Assembly: GCF_002804125.1 (NCBI RefSeq)
Contig: NZ_CP024966.1
Location: 372,001-436,000 of the forward strand
Direction: 5' to 3'
Length of the DNA: 64,000 nucleotides
Origin: Mesoplasma entomophilum
GTDB taxonomy: Bacteria; Bacillota_I; Bacilli_A; Mycoplasmatales; Mycoplasmataceae
Shown: positions 34,507-45,419 of the stretch, piece after piece
Layout: every line of letters begins with the position of its first letter
Numbering within the stretch: position 1 is the stretch's first letter
The notes under the pieces: model-generated
Database searches by the model: none
Seen by the model: only the letters and a program-made list of their open reading frames with translations
What the model was told of the DNA's origin: nothing
Made by a program: the position numbers and the translations under genes

Positions 34507-35710
34507 TTTTCTTTACTCCTTTAATAATAGTTTCGATTTCTCCATCTTTTAAAACCAATTTAATTTCTTGATTTATAGCTACCTTATCAATTGAATTGAT
34601 TATTTGCTTATCTTTACTCATTATTAGTCCAAATCCTTTGTCCATAGGCTTTTTAGGGTCTAACAAAGCTGTTTTTGATTCAATGTTTTCAATAAACATT
34701 TCATTGCGTGCAATTATGTTTTTAATATTATTAATAAAACTTTTTTCAATGTAATTTAAATCGAGTGATTGCATATCATATTTATTATTAATCTTTAAAA
34801 CATTTTGTTTTTTAAGGTCTTCTAATTTTAACTGATGATTGTTATAAACATTTTTAAATAATCGAATTTGGTTTTCATAATTATATGCTAATTCTTTTAA
34901 AAGTTCTTCAGTACTAATTGAAGCTAGTTCAGCTGCCGCTGTTGGTGTTGCTGCTCTTAAATCAGCAACATAATCACTTAATGTAATATCAGGTTCATGA
35001 CCAACCGCACTTATAACTGGAATAGACGAATCAACTATTGCTTTTAAAACTTCCATTTCATTGAAAGTTCATAAGTCTTCATAGCTTCCACCACCGCGAC
35101 CAACAATAAGAATATCTAGTTTAGGTTCAAATAGATTTGCTTGTTGTATTTTTTTAGCTATATCAAACTTAGCTGTTTCTCCTTGAACCATTGTAGGAAA
35201 TAAATAAATATTAACTGAAGGCATTCTTCTTTTTAAAGTTGTTATTAAATCTTTAATAGCAGCTCCTGAATCAGTTGTAATTAAACCTATATTTTTAGCA
35301 AAGCGATTAATTGGTTTTTTTCTTGATTGATCTGTTCAACCTAAAGCAGTTATTTCTTTTAAACGTTCTTCAAAAATAGCTTGAAGATCGCCTTTTCCTT
35401 CAACACTTACATCAACAGCTTCAAAACTTACTCTTCCATTAGGTACATAATATGTTAATCTTCCATAACATGTTATTTCCATTCCCTCTTTTACATTTAG
35501 GTTAGTGAGTTTATGTGCATTGCTTTTTCATATCATTGCAGCTATTGTACTTTGATTATCTTTTAAAGAAAAATATACATGTCCTGATTTGTTAAAAGTT
35601 AGATTACCTACTTCTCCTCTGACATATATATTTTTGAAATAATTACTGCCTTCAATAGCTTCTTTAAATATTTGACTTATTTCAGCTACTGAAAATATTT
35701 TGTTTTCCAT
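34496..35710 (-). CDS. xseA: Exodeoxyribonuclease VII large subunit
   Basis: 404 residues. The N-terminal OB fold ([20 protein letters not shown]) binds single-stranded DNA. The catalytic part has [14 protein letters not shown] and [18 protein letters not shown] long coiled region holding XseB follows. With XseB it degrades single-stranded DNA from both ends. The ATG overlaps the nusB stop by one base. Confidence 0.95.
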
Positions 35711-36114
35711 TATAGTTTTATAACCTTATCTAAACATGCATTTACAAATTTGTAATCAAAATCAACTTCGTTTTCTTTTACTAAATTAACTAATTCATTA
35801 ATTGTTACAGCTTTTGGAGTTGGAGTAAAGATAATTTCATAAGCACCAATAATTAAAACTGATTGAATATATGTTGGAATTCTATCTCATTTTCAATTTG
35901 AACTTAAGTGCTTTTTAATTTCATTTTTTAGATCTGAAAGTTTTTCAGCAATATTATTTGCTATTAAAGTTGTTTCAACATCCAATTTTTCTTGTGTTTC
36001 ATCCAATATATCTTGCTTGATGTAGTTAACATCATTATCCATTAATAAATATCTGTAAAACATTTGCACTAAATATGTACGTCTTTTAGTCATGCTTAAT
36101 TTTTGTTCGCTCAT
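35710..36114 (-). CDS. nusB: Transcription antitermination factor NusB
   Basis: 134 residues, all helical, with the NusB opening KRRTYLVQMFYRYLL and the C-terminal PKAVTINELVNLVKE...DFDYKFVNACLDKV. It acts with NusE (S10) on boxA in rRNA transcription. It is followed directly by xseA (TAATG overlap) and preceded by nfo (36-nt gap). Confidence 0.92.
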
Positions 36115-36150
36115 AATATCACCTTCCCTTTTGTTTAATTATCTCATATT

Positions 36151-37032
36151 TTATTTAACTTTTTTTGTAAATTTTTTATTAAGTAAGTTTTCAATTTCTT
36201 CTTTATATGGAGCTTTATTTTCTACATATGGAGTTTCTAAAATTTTTGGTACATCAATATATTCTTCATCTCAAAGCACTTTTAAAAGATTATCAAATCC
36301 AATATAACCATATCCGATGTTTTCATGTCTATCTTTATGTGCTAATAAAGGGTTTTTTGAATCATTTAGATGGAAGCAAATAACTTTTTCTTTACCAATG
36401 GTATTATTAATATCTTTTTTGATTGAATCTCAATCATTGAAATCATAACCTGCATCATGCATATGGCATGTGTCTAAGCAAACTGCTACTTTATCTGGTT
36501 GTTCAACATTATCAATTACATATTTAAAATCGCTTAATGATAATCCAACCTCAGTACCTTTTCCAGCCATTGTTTCTAAAGCAATAACTACATTATTTTG
36601 AGTTGCAGCAACAGCATTTAATCCTTTAACTAATGCATTTAATGCATCTGTATAATCACCTTTTAGTCTAGCTCCTGGATGTAAAACTAAAATCTTAACT
36701 CCAATTTCTTCACATCTTTTAATCTCTTGTTTTAAAAAATCAACACCAAAATCTCAAGTAGTTTGGTTAACTGGATTTGAAATATTGATAATGTAAGGTG
36801 CATGAACTACTAAATGATCTTTATTAATATTATTTTCTTTCAAGATTTGATCAAATTTTTCAATATGTAATTTCTCTGTTGCTGTACGCACTGAATTTTG
36901 AGGTGCTCCAGTATAAAACATTAATGTATTAGCATCATAACTTATTGCTTCATTAACACTTCCGATTAAATATTCACCATGTTTATTAGTTTTGCTCATT
37001 CCAACATGACTACCTAAGATTGGTTTTTTCAT
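36151..37032 (-). CDS. nfo: Endonuclease IV (AP endonuclease)
   Basis: 293 residues. TIM-barrel Nfo signatures are present: GSHVGMSK at the start, [50 protein letters not shown] and [20 protein letters not shown]. These supply the Zn-binding His, Glu and Asp residues. It cuts at abasic sites in base-excision repair. One nt separates it from ribF (TAAAATG). Confidence 0.95.
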
Positions 37033-37033
37033 T

Positions 37034-37858
37034 TTATTCTCCTTTAAAATGCTTTATTGCGCATTCTTTATCTTTGTTCAATAACTCTTTTAATTCTTCT
37101 AAATTATTTACTTTAACACTCTCACGAATAAAATCTATAATTTCAACTTCTATTCCTCAACCATAAATGTCTTGGTCAAAATCTAAAATATGACTTTCAA
37201 AAACATTAACTCCATTTTTATTTGTTCAATAAGCACTAATACTTGGGTATAATTTTTCATCATTTGGTAATTTAGTTGTTGTTAAATAAACTGCTTCTTT
37301 TAATTTCAATTCATCATTAATTACGATATTTGCTGTTGGATAATCAATTGTTCTACCAATATGGTTACCATGCTCAACAAATCCCTTAAATCCAAAATTA
37401 AATCCATTTAATTGCTTATATTCTTTTATTTTCCCTTCTTTTAAAAGAATTTCACTTTTTATAATTTGCTTATTAAGATTTTGATCATAACTAATTACCT
37501 TATTTTCCATAAAAGCAGATTTTATTTTGTCTAAATCAATATTATTGCTCAAAATATAAGCTTTTTTTATATTTAAATCCTGTTTAATTCTTTCATAATT
37601 AAACTCTTGATTAAATGAATGTCATAAAACAACTTCACAGTCTAATTCAGTTGCCTTTTGTTCTATTCCATTATTTGGAATAATATTTTTAAAGTTACTT
37701 GTTTCTTTTTGAACTAAAATAACTTTCAAATTCTCTTCCTTTGCTTTTTTAATTATATTTGTTTCATTCTCATCTCATCTGTCAAATTCTGCAAAAACAG
37801 CTACTGTTTCAGGTAGGTTTCATAGCATCATTAGCATTTCATTATAATGTATAGCCAT
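37034..37858 (-). CDS. ribF: RibF-like riboflavin kinase with degenerate FAD-synthetase half
   Basis: 274 residues with AAAGGAG before the ATG. The C-terminal half is a clear riboflavin kinase: GFVEHGNHIGRTIDYPTANI (about 159-178) and ILDFDQDIYGWGIEVEIIDF. The N-terminal half has the size of the FAD-synthetase domain, but I cannot find the nucleotidyltransferase motif G-x-F-D-G-x-H-x-G-H. It opens WNLPETVAVFAEFDRWDENE instead. FMN synthesis is likely; FAD synthesis by this chain is doubtful. It heads the leftward repair operon. Confidence 0.82.
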
Positions 37859-37986
37859 TTCTTTACTCCTTTTATTTATTTACAAATTAATTTAATTATA
37901 TTTCTAAAAATCAAATTATTGTTGTACTAAATTATTTTTTATTTCTATTTTACATTATAATTATAAAATGTGAAAAGGAGAAATTT

Positions 37987-38997
37987 ATGGCTGAAAAAAA
38001 ACAAGCTAAAAGCAAAATTAAAGTTGTTAAACCGCTAAAAAAGGAAACTAAACAAACTAAAGAATTACTTTCTGATTTAAATAGCAAAATTAACAATAGT
38101 GAAGTTTCGGAAAAAGAAAAAAGATTGACTTTAATCAAAACTCATAAAAAAATTACAAATCTTTTATTAAAAACTATTCCATACTTATTATTCTTATTTA
38201 TATTAGACGTTGCAATGTTGAGTGTGATTACAGTGTTATTCGTTCTTTCAGCATTTGTACTTGAAGGAACAGCAGCTACTGTTGTTAGATACATATTATT
38301 AGGTGTTTCAGCATTCATGCTTGCAAAATTTACTTACATGAACTGATTTTCAAAAAACCTATATTTTAAAAAAATTATTGTATTTAAATACAAATCAAAA
38401 GTTGATAGACAAAAATTTAGAGCAGTTAGAGAAATCTCATTTACACCAATTTGATTCTTGATTTTCTTTGTTGCATCAAATTTTTACATCACTATTTTAG
38501 TAAACTTTGAAATTCAACAAAACTTTGTATCAACTGGTGATAATAAAGTTTTAATCTGAGCTATTTTAAGAACTACTATTGATATGATGCTTCTTCCATC
38601 ATTCTTAAACTCATTTAACAAAATTGCTGATAAATCTAAAGCAATTGATGCAAACTATGTTAAATTGATTAAAGATCAATATTTCTCAAATAAATCATTA
38701 TTTGAAGATGTAGAATTCGAAGATAACTATTTAAACTTAAAATTTAGTAAAAACAGTTTAACTTCAAAAAATGGATTATTTATTTTAGTTAATAAAGATG
38801 ATTTAACTAGACCTGATCAAGGAAGAATGATTGAAATTAATAATGAGATATTAGATCGTTATAAAGAAATTTGAGAGAGTTATGTTGACTTACTTGAAAA
38901 TAGAATGAAAGCTAAATTCAATAAGGCTACTGTTCATAAACTTTTCTGATTAGAAAGAATTTATGACACAATTTTCTTAGATTTATTCGAAATTTAG
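37987..38997 (+). CDS. Polytopic membrane protein, unknown
   Basis: 336 residues with AAAAGGAG before the ATG. A highly basic N-terminus of about 55 residues is followed by two strong hydrophobic segments (about 62-90 and 95-120), two more (about 155-178 and 195-215), and a 120-residue soluble C-terminus with Lys/Asp-rich sequence. No recognised family. It is transcribed alone, divergent from ribF and closed by a strong terminator. Confidence 0.75.
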
Positions 38998-39008
38998 TAT
39001 TTATATTT

Positions 39009-39041
39009 AAAAAACCTCATGAATTAACATGAGGTTTTTAT
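39009..39041. terminator. Bidirectional terminator
   Basis: Stem AAAACCTCATG/CATGAGGTTTT with a 6-nt loop and A/T-runs on both sides. It lies between convergent membrane-protein genes. Confidence 0.85.
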
Positions 39042-39346
39042 TTTTTATCTTCAATTAATTTCTCATTATAGATAATTTGAAATTCATTTTTTGCTATTTT
39101 TTCTTTAATAGGTAAAACTTGATTTAAATACTTAGGATTTGCTTTTCTTCCTGCCATTAAAGCATTATAAATAACTCATCCTAAGATTGGAACAAATCAT
39201 AATAATCTTAATCATCCAGCTGTTTTGCTATCAATTTTACTTACTTGTTTGTAAAAATCTTTGTTTTCTACTTTCAGTTGAGCATTTTGCTTCACAAGCT
39301 CTTCAATTGGTAAATCTAAATTTCTTTTTAAAATTTGTTCACTCAT
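39038..39346 (-). CDS. Small membrane protein, unknown
   Basis: 102 residues, too short for easy detection and interrupted by three TGA-Trp codons. An N-terminal coiled segment with Leu/Glu/Lys, one hydrophobic segment with several Trp (AGWLRLLWFVPILGWVIYNA, about 43-62), then a basic tail. AGGAGA lies 4-5 nt before the ATG. The family is not recognised. Confidence 0.75.
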
Positions 39347-39447
39347 AGTTTCTCCTATATATCTGTTTTTAACTACAATAAATTTTAACATAAAAATCTA
39401 ATATACTATTTGATATAATAAATTTATTAATGAAAGGAGTTGATTAA

Positions 39448-40224
39448 ATGTTTCCCTATTTAGGAATTATTATTGCTTCTATCTTTGGTTATTTATTAGG
39501 TAGTGTTCTTTGATCAGTTCCTGTTACTAAATGAGTTAAAGGTGTAAGTATTTACGAAGTTGGTTCAAACAACCCAGGAGCCACTAATACAGTTAGAATT
39601 TTAGGAAAAAGATGAGGTTTAGCAGTTGCTTTACTTGATGGTTTTAAAGTTTTAATTACTGCTGCATTTGCTATTGGTCTTTCAATGATACCAAGTGAAT
39701 TATTCAGCAAAACAAGTTATTTTATTCCTTGTATCTTTGTTTTAATTGGACACTGTTGACCAATTTGATTTAAATTCAAAGGTGGTAAAGCAGTTAGTTG
39801 TTTCTTAGGATTATTAGTTGTAGTTAATTATTTATACTTTTTAATTTTCTTTATTGTTTGATGAATATTTGCTTTCAAATATCGTAAAGTTAGTTTATCT
39901 TCAATTATTGGAACAGCAACTATCTTGCTATTAATGTGATTGCCTTGAACATATGGAGTAATGGGTTATAGTTTATTTAATGGTTATGATTCATTCATTG
40001 ATGCTTGAGATAATAATATTGTTTTTAGTTTTTATAATTTTTTCCATAAGTTTTCTTCTGAAATACACGGAATTAACTATGCTGATGGAATGTTAACAGG
40101 TCAAATTATTATTTTAGTCGGAATGATTATTTTAGTTGTTAGACATAAAACAAACATTGTTAAATTAAAAAATAAAACTGAAGAACCAATTTACCCTAAA
40201 AAACAAAAGAATACTAAAATGTAG
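39448..40224 (+). CDS. plsY: Acyl-phosphate:glycerol-3-phosphate acyltransferase
   Basis: 258 residues. PlsY motifs are present: GSNNPGATNTVRILGK, GHCWPIWFKFKGGKAVS and the later membrane segments. It adds the first acyl group to glycerol-3-phosphate in phospholipid synthesis, working with PlsX. AAAGGAG precedes the ATG. The C-terminal tail is longer and more basic than in many homologues. Confidence 0.93.
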
Positions 40225-40243
40225 CAAAAATTGCTACATTTTT
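40217..40243 (+). terminator. Terminator at plsY end
   Basis: ATGTAGCAA/TTGCTACAT stem with a tight loop and T-run. It includes the plsY stop codon. Confidence 0.8.
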
Positions 40244-40275
40244 ATTTGTTATAATATCAAAAAGGAGATGTTGAT

Positions 40276-40767
40276 ATGAGCAAAGCTTTAATAATAGTTG
40301 ATTATCAATTTGATTTTGTTGATCCTAATGGAAAATTGTATGTACCAACTGCTGAAACTAAAAAAGAATATATTGAAGAATTAATTCAAGAATTTAAAGC
40401 AAATGATAATCTTGTTTTTGCAACTAAGGACGTTCATCCCGTTGATCATTACTCTTTTTCTGAATGAGGTCCACATTGTGTTGTTGGTACAATTGGAACT
40501 GATTTATATTTTAATGATTCACAAGTTGATATGGTTATTAAAAAAGGAACTAATAAAAATACAGAAAGTTATAGTGCTTTTTTTGATGAAAAAGGTAATT
40601 CAAATAATCTAGATGAATATTTAAAAGCAAATAAAATAACTAGTTTAACAATTGTCGGAGTTGCTTTAGAAGTATGTGTAAAAGCAACTTTTGATCATGC
40701 AATTGAATTAGGATATGAAACAGTGATAGATTTAAAAGGTTGTGCTGGATTTCAAGATAAAAAATAA
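40276..40767 (+). CDS. pncA: Nicotinamidase-like isochorismatase-family hydrolase
   Basis: 163 residues with AAAGGAGA before the ATG. The cysteine-hydrolase fold of this family is seen: IIVDYQFDF (Asp), FATKDVHPVDHYSFSEWGPH (Lys and metal-binding Asp/His) and GVALEVCVKAT (nucleophile Cys). The DVHPxDHxSF and WPxH-like segments point to nicotinamidase, which feeds NAD salvage. Slightly shorter than typical PncA; other amidase activity of the family is possible. Confidence 0.85.
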
Positions 40768-40895
40768 AAACTACAAAATTTTAAAAGTAATTGATATAAT
40801 AAAGTTAGTATTTGAACAAATCGAATCTTAAAATTTTAACATTACAGTTCATAATTTTATCTATTTGATCAGTATTATAGAAAGTAGACGACAAA

Positions 40896-41132
40896 ATGAA
40901 CAAAGTTATCTCAGTTAAAATTTCTGATATTGCTCCTTTTGGTGCATTTGCTATTTTTGAATTAGACGGTAAACAATACAAAGGTTTAATTCATATTAGT
41001 GAAATTGCTAACACTTTTGTAAACGACATTAACGATTTCGTTAAAGTTGGTCAAGATGTTGAAGTTCTAATTTTAGAATTAAACGACGAAAAAGCTCAAG
41101 CAAAATTATCAATTAAAAAAGTTAACGCTTAA
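40896..41132 (+). CDS. S1-domain RNA-binding protein
   Basis: 78 residues, essentially one S1 domain: VKISDIAPFGAFAIFELDGK, then GLIHISEIA and VKVGQDVEVLILELND. Similar to the single-S1 proteins (general stress protein 13/CvfD group) of Firmicutes. The leader of about 90 nt between a TATAAT at 40795 and the ATG lacks a strong ribosome site. A terminator follows directly. Confidence 0.85.
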   Translation: MNKVISVKISDIAPFGAFAIFELDGKQYKGLIHISEIANTFVNDINDFVKVGQDVEVLILELNDEKAQAKLSIKKVNA

Positions 41133-41150
41133 TTAATAATTAACGAACTA

Positions 41151-41179
41151 AAAAAGAGAACTTATTGTTCTCTTTTTTT
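41151..41179 (+). terminator. Terminator after S1-domain gene
   Basis: AAAAAGAGAAC/GTTCTCTTTTT stem with loop TTATT and a T-run. Confidence 0.85.
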
Positions 41180-41206
41180 ATAATTAAAATATTTTTGTAT
41201 TTATTA

Positions 41207-41236
41207 TTGAATATAAATACAACTATAATATATAAT
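41207..41236 (+). promoter_or_regulatory. Candidate promoter of the guaA-guaB unit
   Basis: TTGAAT and TATAAT separated by 18 bp. Transcription would start near 41243, just before the riboswitch aptamer. Confidence 0.5.
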
Positions 41237-41259
41237 ATTTTAAATAATTAAATATAAAA

Positions 41260-41324
41260 AACTTATACATGGCAGCATAATGGGCTGCCGACCTGCCTCT
41301 GGACCTATCCTTAGACTATAAGCG
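41260..41324 (+). promoter_or_regulatory. Purine riboswitch aptamer (Mesoplasma-type variant)
   Basis: Three-way junction: P1 CTTATA (41262-41267)/TATAAG (41317-41322), P2 GGCAGC/GCTGCC with loop ATAATGG, and P3 around loop CCTAT. The loop and J3/1 (GACTATAAG) equal, as I recall it, the 2'-deoxyguanosine riboswitch described from M. florum. The specificity base C74 equivalent (41316) is C, so a guanine-type ligand is expected. The U51 equivalent (41294) is U, whereas the deoxyguanosine riboswitch has C there. Guanine is therefore the better guess. It precedes guaA, the last step of GMP synthesis, which fits feedback control. Confidence 0.88.
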
Positions 41325-41325
41325 T

Positions 41326-41358
41326 GAGGTTTTTTGATACACAAAAACCTCTTTTTTT
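41326..41358 (+). terminator. Riboswitch expression-platform terminator
   Basis: GAGGTTTTTTG/CAAAAACCTC stem with a seven-T run, starting right after P1 and ending 20 nt before guaA. Ligand binding would be expected to favour it (OFF switch). An A-run at 41256-41262 could pair with the T-rich arm as antiterminator. Confidence 0.8.
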
Positions 41359-41377
41359 ATTTAGAAGGAGATATAAA

Positions 41378-42919
41378 ATGAAAAATACTCAAATCTTAAT
41401 TTTAGATTTTGGAAGTCAATATACACAATTATTAGCTAGACGAGTTAGAGAAGCTAATATTTACACAGAAGTTTTACCTTTTGATACATCAATTGAAAAG
41501 ATTAAAGAATATCCTTTATTAAAAGGAATTATTCTTTCTGGTGGACCTTCAAGTGTTTATTTACAAAATGCTTATAAAATTCATCCCGAAATTTTAAATT
41601 TGGATATTGCTATTTTAGGTGTATGTTATGGAATGCAATTGTTAACTCAATATTTTGAAGGGGCTGTTGAATTAGCTGATGAACAAGAATTTGGTAAAGC
41701 TATTATATCAATTGATGATAAATCTAATCTTCTTTTTAAAAATGTTGATGAAAGCTCACAAGTTTGAATGAGTCATGCTGATCACGTAACTAAATTACCA
41801 AAAGATTTTAAACAAATTGCACATTCTAATGCGAGTATTGCTGCTATTTCTCATAATACTAAACCAATTTATGGTATTCAATTCCATGCTGAAGTTACTC
41901 ATTCTCTACAAGGTAAACAAATGTTAGAAAACTTCTTATATGATATAGCAAAATGTAAAAAAGACTGAAATCTTGATGATTTTATTGAACAACAAATTAA
42001 AGAAATTAGAGAAATTGTTCAGGATAAACAAGTTATTTTAGGATTAAGCGGTGGGGTTGATTCATCTGTTGCTGCAGCAATCATTGGTAAAGCAATTGGT
42101 AAACAATTAACTTGTATTTTTGTTGATACAGGTTTATTAAGAAAAAATGAATCTGTTGAGGTTATGAAAGCATATGAAACTAACTTTGACATTAATATTA
42201 AATTAGTTGATGCAAGTGATCTTTTCTTTTCTGAATTAAAAGGAATTAAAGAACCTGAAGCTAAAAGAAAAATTATTGGTAAATGTTTTATAGATGTTTT
42301 CACTGATGCGGCTAGACAATATAAAGATGCTGATTTCTTAGCACAAGGAACTATTTATCCAGATGTAATTGAATCTTCTTCTCATGGAGCTAGTTCTAAA
42401 ACAATTAAATCTCATCACAATGTTGGTGGATTACCAGAAGATTTAAAATTTAAATTAATTGAACCTTTAAGAAACTTATTTAAAGATGAAGTTAGACAAG
42501 TTGGTTTTAAATTAGGGTTACCTGAAGAAATGATTAATCGTCATCCTTTCCCTGGACCTGGGTTAGGAATTAGAGTCATTGAAGAAGTAACTAAAGAAAA
42601 AGTTGAAATTTTACAAGAAGTAGATGCTATTTTTATTAAAAAATTAAGAGAGTGAAATTTATATAATTCAGTTTCACAAGCCTTTGTTACATTATTACCA
42701 GTTAAAACAGTTGGTGTAATGGGTGATAATCGTACTTATGATTATGTTGTTGCTTTAAGAAGTGTTAATACAATTGATTTTATGACAGCAACTAGCACAC
42801 ATCTTCCTTGAGAATTTTTAGATGAAGTAGTAAATGAAATAATAAATAAAGTAGATAATGTTAACCGAGTAGTTTATGATGTTACATCTAAACCTCCAGG
42901 AACAATAGAATGAGAATAA
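41378..42919 (+). CDS. guaA: GMP synthase (glutamine-hydrolysing)
   Basis: 513 residues. I chose the ATG at 41378 (AGAAGGAG upstream), not the longer frame that would run through the riboswitch terminator. The glutamine amidotransferase domain has [10 protein letters not shown] and the catalytic GVCYGMQ, with H/E in QFHAEVTHS. The synthetase domain has the ATP loop LSGGVDSS, and [12 protein letters not shown] and KPPGTIEWE at the end. It turns XMP into GMP. Controlled by the purine riboswitch in its leader; guaB follows directly. Confidence 0.96.
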
Positions 42920-42921
42920 AT

Positions 42922-44050
<1,129 letters not shown>

Positions 44051-44052
<2 letters not shown>

Positions 44053-44090
44053 AAAACATGGCATCTTTTAAGGGATGTTATGTTTTTTAT
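44051..44090 (+). terminator. Terminator after guaB
   Basis: AAAAAACAT with CATC pairs with GATG and ATGTTTTTT around a small internal loop, then T-rich sequence. The following 170 nt hold only the promoter region of the next gene. Confidence 0.65.
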
Positions 44091-44259
44091 TTAATTAAGA
44101 ATAATCTAGTTTGAAGTCATTAAGTTCACTTAGTTCCTAGTTAGTATTTATAAATTTTAAAGTTAGAAATATTTCATAATATTTGTTTGTTTAAATAATT
44201 TGTTACCTAATTTAATTTTTGAATTTTACACTTTTTTTATTGCAATGTTAAAATTTAGG

Positions 44260-44281
44260 TGTAATAGCTTTTGTTATTACA
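44260..44281. promoter_or_regulatory. Inverted repeat in leader of bacteriocin-like gene
   Basis: TGTAATA and TATTACA, 8 nt apart, just downstream of a TTAAAAT -10-like box (44248-44254) and upstream of the AAAGGAAAGAGG ribosome site. It could be an operator or RNA stem. No regulator is encoded nearby. Confidence 0.4.
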
Positions 44282-44311
44282 AAAGGAAAGAGGAAAGGCA
44301 AATTAAGTATT

Positions 44312-44863
44312 ATGGAAAAAGAACAATTTAAAAAAATTTTAGATAATATTGACAAAAAATATAGAGATTTTCAATTTATAGGTTCTTATGAGGAATTGCA
44401 AAAAAATAAAGATTGAATAAAAATTTCTGAAGTTATAGAAAATCAAATAAAACCAAATTTAAAAGATGATAATTTCGAGTTTTCAGACATGATAAATCAA
44501 TACTCTGATGCTAAGTTTGAATATATATTAAATAGAAATAGAAAAACAAACTATATTTCGTGGCATTGATGAGGATTCAGATGACATATTGGCTATGAAG
44601 CATTTGTTGAAATGGTTAATAGTGTGCGTGAAGGCCCTAAATTACCTCCTGGTTCAATACCCGTTACTACAATGATTTCTTTACTAACTACACAAGCTCC
44701 TGTTTTAGCAGCAGCTATTGGCGCTACGATGGGAGTTGCTGCTATTCATATATCACAGGCAGCAATATGTATTTGCTCAAAAGAATTTTGAAATTCAGAT
44801 AAAAATGTGGTTGTTGGATTTTCTTATTTCATAACTCCTTTAGTTAATTGTTATTTAGAATAA
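44312..44863 (+). CDS. Trp-rich hydrophobic protein, bacteriocin-like
   Basis: 183 residues. The first 80 are charged and helical, without a signal peptide. Then comes YISWHWWGFRWHIGYEAFVE, five Trp/aromatic-rich residues ahead of an amphipathic helix. A long Gly/Ala-rich hydrophobic hairpin follows (SLLTTQAPVLAAAIGATMGV and on), and the end reads KNVVVGFSYFITPLVNCYLE. The combination WWG, helix, Gly/Ala hairpin and final GFSYF recalls a group of small hydrophobic, presumed bacteriocin-type polypeptides of Gram-positive bacteria. This is my pattern recognition, not a database match. A small membrane protein gene follows after 15 nt, as an immunity gene would. Trp at TGA makes the core unreadable to standard-code hosts. 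Confidence 0.65.
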
Positions 44864-44878
44864 TAAGAGCCAAGTAAA

Positions 44879-45346
44879 ATGTTTTGAAGTATTTTATATT
44901 TTTTATCATTAATGCCTAGTATTATAGGTTTAATACAAATACATAATTTAGAGATTAAAAAAGATACCAACGATTATAATGATCATGATGAAATTAAAAT
45001 TTATATTGTTTTAGTTTCTATTTTGGATCTTTTCATAACTTTTTGATTAATTTTAAATTTAGCTTTATTGATGGTTATTGTTTTAGATAGTAATTCAAAA
45101 CTACCAAGTCCTGGATTTTATTACTCAATAGTTTTATTAATTATTTTAATTATTTTTAAATTTTTAAATATCTTATTTATTTCAATTAGTAAAACATTTA
45201 AAAATAAATTTAATAATGAAAGCTTATTTAATCAAAAGAGCAAAAAAATAATCTTTAATTTATTATTTCTATTACCTTTAGTCAACGTTATTTGATTATT
45301 TATTATACTTGTACCAATAATAAAAGAAGAAGGAATATGAAAATAA
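44879..45346 (+). CDS. Small polytopic membrane protein, possible immunity partner
   Basis: 155 residues with four predicted membrane segments (about 3-20, 40-70, 78-100, 122-146) and short charged loops. It starts 15 nt behind the Trp-rich protein, so the two share a transcript that ends in the terminator at 45358. No family is recognised. A self-protection role for the upstream gene is inference from layout. It begins with MFW, with only a weak ribosome site (AAGAG). Confidence 0.6.
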
Positions 45347-45357
45347 CTGTTTATATT

Positions 45358-45387
45358 AAAAAAACTCATTTTAAATGAGTTTTTTTA
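45358..45387. terminator. Bidirectional terminator
   Basis: AAAAAAACTCATTT/AAATGAGTTTTTTT perfect stem with almost no loop. It lies between the bacteriocin-like unit and the convergent GH18 gene. Confidence 0.85.
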
Positions 45388-45419
45388 ATTATTAATTACT
45401 TGCTATTAAATTTTACACT

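Noticed and set aside
41324-41377. Longer guaA start upstream of 41378
   Set aside because: It would run through the riboswitch terminator stem, and the proper AGAAGGAG site serves the ATG at 41378.
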